NCBI RefSeq assembly: GCF_905372115.1
Contig: NZ_CAJPNR010000049.1
Coordinates: forward strand, 1 to 16,175
Direction of reading: 5' to 3'
Length of the DNA: 16,175 bases
Source: an uncultured Streptococcus sp.
GTDB lineage: Bacteria > Bacillota > Bacilli > Lactobacillales > Streptococcaceae
The notes under the pieces are model-generated. The model saw nothing but the letters and a program-made list of their open reading frames with translations. It was not told the origin of the DNA and did not search any database. The position numbers and the translations under genes are program-made. Below, in pieces: positions 13,585 to 16,175 of the stretch. The first letter of the stretch is position 1. The number at the start of each line of letters is the position of its first letter.

Positions 13585-14592
13585 TTATTCTGCGGCTGAT
13601 GAAGAAGCTTCTTCTGAACTGCTTTCAGCTGCTGAGCTAGACTCAGATCTCTTTGAGCTGCTAGCAGCACTTGATGAAGAAGTTGAAGATCCTGTCGTTT
13701 CGATATACTGAGCAAAGATAGATTGGAAAGCACTGTCCTTAACCTTGATGTTAGCATCTTTCAATTCTTTCGCCACAACGCTTTGGATGAAGCTAGTATC
13801 TTTTTCTTTTTGTGCAATGATAATCTTTTTCAGCTTGTCTTTGTAGTCTTTCCAGTTAGAAGATTTCTCTGACTTCTTGACTAGCTTAACAATATAGTAG
13901 CTTGCTGAGTACTGTGAATCTGGCACTGTCACAAGGTCTGAAACGCCATTTTCTTCCAAAGCAAAGGCAGCTTTTTTGACAGCATCTGGAACATCAGTAG
14001 AGCCAGAGTCAAACTTGATTTCTCCGCCCTTTTCCTTAGTGGCAGCATCGGTAGAGTTTTCCTTAGCGATTTGACTGAAGTCTGCTCCTTCAGCTTTAGC
14101 TTTTTCAAGAACTTCCTTACCTTTGTCTTCACTGTCAACCTTGATGATTTGAGCTGTTACTTCTGGCGTGTAGTTTTCAAAGGCAGCCTTGTAATTTTCG
14201 TCAGTCAGCTCTTTTTCAGCAGCCTTCTTAACGGCATGTTCTACCAGCATATTGGTGCGGATTTGCTCCTTGTAGGCATCTTCGGTCAATCCGTTTTGAG
14301 CCAAGACTTGGGCAAAAGCTGTACCGTAAGCCGTTTTAGACTTTTCGAAAGCATCCTTAACATCCTTGTCTTTGACGTCTTTGCCGTATTTTTCTTCAAA
14401 GATGTCTTTGATAGCCATCTGCAGCAAGACCTGCTGAGCTGCACCATTGTTTTTCACTTGATCATAGAATTCATTGACAGTAATCGTGTTTCCTTTCATG
14501 GTCACGATATCCTTGCCTTCTGAGTTGGAACATGCTGCTAATACAGCGACTGACAAGAGTGTCACTGCTCCTGCAAATATTTTTTTCTTCAT
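13585..14592 (-). CDS. prsA: PrsA/PpmA-type lipoprotein foldase (parvulin-like)
   Basis: This 335-residue exported lipoprotein assists folding of secreted proteins at the outer face of the membrane. The signal peptide MKKKIFAGAVTLLSVAVLAA ends in the lipobox LAAC, with Cys21 the lipidated residue. An N-terminal SurA-like helical region (about 30-140) and a parvulin-like domain (about 144-238) follow, then a C-terminal helix and a Ser/Ala/Glu tail (about 300-335). The parvulin domain lacks the usual histidines: position 148 is Gln where families have HIL, and Tyr233 replaces the second. PPIase activity is therefore doubtful, while chaperone function may remain. The ATG at 14592 has AAGGAG ten bases upstream. 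Further upstream codons lie at the -10 box and are not likely translated. The gene lies between a methyltransferase and the T-box operon. Confidence 0.93.
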   Translation of the reverse strand: MKKKIFAGAVTLLSVAVLAACSNSEGKDIVTMKGNTITVNEFYDQVKNNGAAQQVLLQMAIKDIFEEKYGKDVKDKDVKDAFEKSKTAYGTAFAQVLAQNGLTEDAYKEQIRTNMLVEHAVKKAAEKELTDENYKAAFENYTPEVTAQIIKVDSEDKGKEVLEKAKAEGADFSQIAKENSTDAATKEKGGEIKFDSGSTDVPDAVKKAAFALEENGVSDLVTVPDSQYSASYYIVKLVKKSEKSSNWKDYKDKLKKIIIAQKEKDTSFIQSVVAKELKDANIKVKDSAFQSIFAQYIETTGSSTSSSSAASSSKRSESSSAAESSSEEASSSAAE

Positions 14593-14631
14593 TTTATATT
14601 GACTCCTTATTCTTAAAAGTTCACGTTTTCT

Positions 14632-14640
14632 ATTGTAGCA
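14632..14640 (-). promoter_or_regulatory. Probable extended -10 promoter of prsA
   Basis: On the - strand TGCTACAAT gives a TACAAT -10 (14637-14632) with an upstream TG, the extended -10 form. No convincing -35 hexamer is seen at 16-18 bases. The start would fall near 14625, about 33 bases before the prsA ATG. Confidence 0.5.
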
Positions 14641-14705
14641 CAAATTTGACTTGATATCTTAAATTTTACTAAAAATTTTTGGAAATTAGGAAAAAATCAG
14701 AGATG

Positions 14706-15389
14706 TCATTTTTTTCTAATCATAAGCAGTCCATCTCCCAAGGGAAGTAGACTGGAAGTTAAATCTGGACTGTCCAAAGTTGCGTCAAAAAGACTATGCA
14801 GACCTCGGTAAATAGCTCGTTGACCACGCTTAATTTCTTCAAAAGGCTTGGCAATATCGCCGCCTTGAAAGACATCATCAATGAGGACCAGACCACCAGG
14901 ATTGAGGCGCTTGAGGACTTGAGGCAAAAAGACCACATACTTAGACTTAGCAGAGTCCATAAAGACAAGGTCGTAGAAATCCTCTAGTGTCTCAAGCAAA
15001 TCCACCGCATCACCTTCTAGCATCGTAATTTGCTGGCGGCTGTCATACTTAGCAAAATTAGCCTTGGCCAGCTCAATCATCTCTGGATTGCGGTCAATAG
15101 TCGTAATCTGAGCCAGAGGAGCATGCTCCGCCATCAAAAGGGCTGAAAAACCAATAGCCGTACCGATTTCTAAAATCTTCTCAGGCTGGAGGCTTTCGAG
15201 TAACAGACGGAAGTAAGCTACTGTCTCATGGGGAATCACAGGTACATTTTCAGCTCTGGCAAAATCCTCCAGCTCCTTGAGTCCACCAGTGACCGGCTGG
15301 AGACGCTGTCTCATAAAGTCTACAATTTCTTCTTTGACCACTGGCCGACGCATATTGGGATTAGAGTTTTGATTATAAGTCTCGACCAT
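14706..15389 (-). CDS. SAM-dependent O-methyltransferase (TrmR/YrrM-like)
   Basis: This 227-residue class I methyltransferase belongs to the family that includes plant caffeoyl-CoA O-methyltransferases and bacterial TrmR (YrrM). TrmR methylates 5-hydroxyuridine at tRNA position 34. The SAM-binding loop EIGTAIG is at 74-80, the acidic residue Asp99 lies in TTIDRNPEM, and the metal/catalytic acids are Asp145 in VFMDSAKSKY and Asp171-Asp172 in LIDDV. TrmR-like tRNA modification is the best guess; another hydroxyl substrate cannot be excluded. The ATG at 15389 begins one base after the pepF stop, and there is no strong ribosome binding site, which suggests coupling to pepF translation. No clear terminator separates it from prsA, so readthrough into prsA is possible. 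Confidence 0.85.
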   Translation of the reverse strand: MVETYNQNSNPNMRRPVVKEEIVDFMRQRLQPVTGGLKELEDFARAENVPVIPHETVAYFRLLLESLQPEKILEIGTAIGFSALLMAEHAPLAQITTIDRNPEMIELAKANFAKYDSRQQITMLEGDAVDLLETLEDFYDLVFMDSAKSKYVVFLPQVLKRLNPGGLVLIDDVFQGGDIAKPFEEIKRGQRAIYRGLHSLFDATLDSPDLTSSLLPLGDGLLMIRKK

Positions 15390-15390
15390 C

Positions 15391-16175
15391 TTATGCCAGT
15401 CCCAACTTTTCTACCAAGGCTTCAAATTCATCCAGACGACGCTCAAAGACAGCAAAAGCAGCATTTAGGTAGTCTTCTTTTTCCATATCCACACCTGCTT
15501 TTTTGATGACATTGAGGGGATAGTCAGAGTTCCCAGCTTTGAGATAGTCCAGATACTTGTCCTTGTCTTCCTGACTGCCATGGACAATCTTTTCAGCCAA
15601 AGCCGAAGCCGCTGAAAATCCTGTCGAATATTGGAAAACATAGTAATCATAGTAGAAATGCGGAATCCGAGCCCATTCATACTGAATCTGCGGATTGTCT
15701 TCTTTATTCAGTCCATAGTATTTTTCGTTCAAGTCAGCGTAGAGCTCATTGAGAAACTCGCTGGTCAAAACTTGACCTTCTTGGTCTGCCTTGTGGATAG
15801 CATGCTCAAACTCCGCAAACTGGGTTTGACGGAAGACCGTACCTCTAAAACCATCCAAGAAGTGATTGATGATAGCAAAGCGGGTAGCATCATCTTCTAC
15901 TTCTTCCAAGAGCTTCTCTGTCAGGATATTTTCATTAGTCGTCGAAGCAATCTCAGCTAGGAAGATAGAATAGTCTCCATAGACATAAGGCTGGGTCTCA
16001 CGGGTGTAGCTGGAGTGCATACTGTGGCCTGTCTCGTGCACCAAAGTAAAGAGATTATCCAGCGTGTCCTGCCAGTTAAGCAACATAAAGGCATTGGTAT
16101 CGTAAGAACCGCCTGAGTAAGCTCCTGAGCGCTTGCCTTGATTTTCATGAACATCAATCCAGCGCTCTGAAAAAG
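15391..16175 (-). CDS. pepF: Oligoendopeptidase F, C-terminal part (partial)
   Basis: The frame is open to the window edge, giving about 260 codons of the 3' part of an M3-family zinc oligopeptidase. The zinc motif reads HETGHSMHS, with both histidines of HExxH. The likely third ligand is the glutamate in IFLAEIASTTNE about 25 residues later. Further on, QTQFAEFEHAIH and YYVFQYSTGFSAA are typical of PepF. The full protein would be about 600 residues, so more than half is missing. It degrades intracellular peptides, including ones taken up by Opp-type transporters. It is followed after one base by the methyltransferase gene, so the two are likely co-transcribed. The first in-frame Met inside the window (16086) is internal and is not a start. 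Confidence 0.95.
   Translation of the reverse strand, partial: FSERWIDVHENQGKRSGAYSGGSYDTNAFMLLNWQDTLDNLFTLVHETGHSMHSSYTRETQPYVYGDYSIFLAEIASTTNENILTEKLLEEVEDDATRFAIINHFLDGFRGTVFRQTQFAEFEHAIHKADQEGQVLTSEFLNELYADLNEKYYGLNKEDNPQIQYEWARIPHFYYDYYVFQYSTGFSAASALAEKIVHGSQEDKDKYLDYLKAGNSDYPLNVIKKAGVDMEKEDYLNAAFAVFERRLDEFEALVEKLGLA

Noticed and set aside
13601..13614. 14-bp perfect palindrome GAAGAAGCTTCTTC near the 3' end of prsA
   Set aside because: It has no loop and lies in the Ser/Glu-rich coding tail; codon bias for Glu and Ser explains it.
14615..14636. Possible catabolite-response element just downstream of the prsA -10
   Set aside because: The best alignment to the cre consensus has two mismatches at conserved positions, so it is too weak to claim.
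14645..14715. A/T-rich hairpin overlapping the methyltransferase stop (ATTAG with A-run / T-run with CTAAT)
   Set aside because: Stem is nearly all A-T with a bulge and includes the stop codon; not convincing as a terminator.
1..16175. CRISPR arrays, tRNA or rRNA genes, insertion sequences, attachment sites
   Set aside because: No regularly spaced long repeats with unique spacers, transposase frames, terminal repeats or RNA gene signatures were recognised by eye.

Overview
This window looks like chromosomal DNA of a Streptococcus. The signs are a class Ib ribonucleotide reductase, an alanine T-box ahead of alaS, a PrsA-type lipoprotein foldase, PepF, strong AAGGAG ribosome binding sites and moderately A+T-rich DNA. 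A complete argC-argJ-argB-argD block fits streptococci that keep arginine biosynthesis (for example the sanguinis/gordonii or mutans lineages) better than S. pneumoniae or S. pyogenes. The species is an inference from gene content only.

Layout. Positions 1-1473 (+ strand) hold the 3' end of nrdE, an intergenic stem-loop, nrdF and a terminator shared with the convergent neighbour. Everything from 1584 to the end lies on the - strand. In transcription order, from high to low coordinates, it runs: pepF (cut by the window edge); an O-methyltransferase; prsA; an alanine T-box leader driving a LURP-one-like gene and alaS; the arginine operon argCJBD behind a promoter with ARG-box-like sites; a five-gene membrane cassette (XRE regulator, DUF3169-like protein, HExxH membrane zincin, two CPBP/Abi putative intramembrane proteases); and a lipid kinase with its own promoter.

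How the genes work together. NrdE and NrdF form the manganese/iron class Ib ribonucleotide reductase. ArgC, ArgJ, ArgB and ArgD convert glutamate to ornithine through acetylated intermediates. The T-box has a readable GCU (Ala) specifier, so it should couple alaS and the LURP-one gene to uncharged tRNA-Ala. PepF, the methyltransferase and PrsA are housekeeping peptide, tRNA/small-molecule and secretion functions.

The least understood part is the cassette at 2595-5805. It has a clear promoter whose -35 lies inside a perfect 10-bp inverted repeat. Three 15-bp direct repeats at an exact 21-bp period lie at and upstream of it. The genes downstream are a compact XRE regulator, a short coupled ORF, and four membrane proteins, three of which carry protease-like motifs. 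It is the best candidate here for an undescribed regulated membrane-proteolysis or immunity module; that function is an inference.
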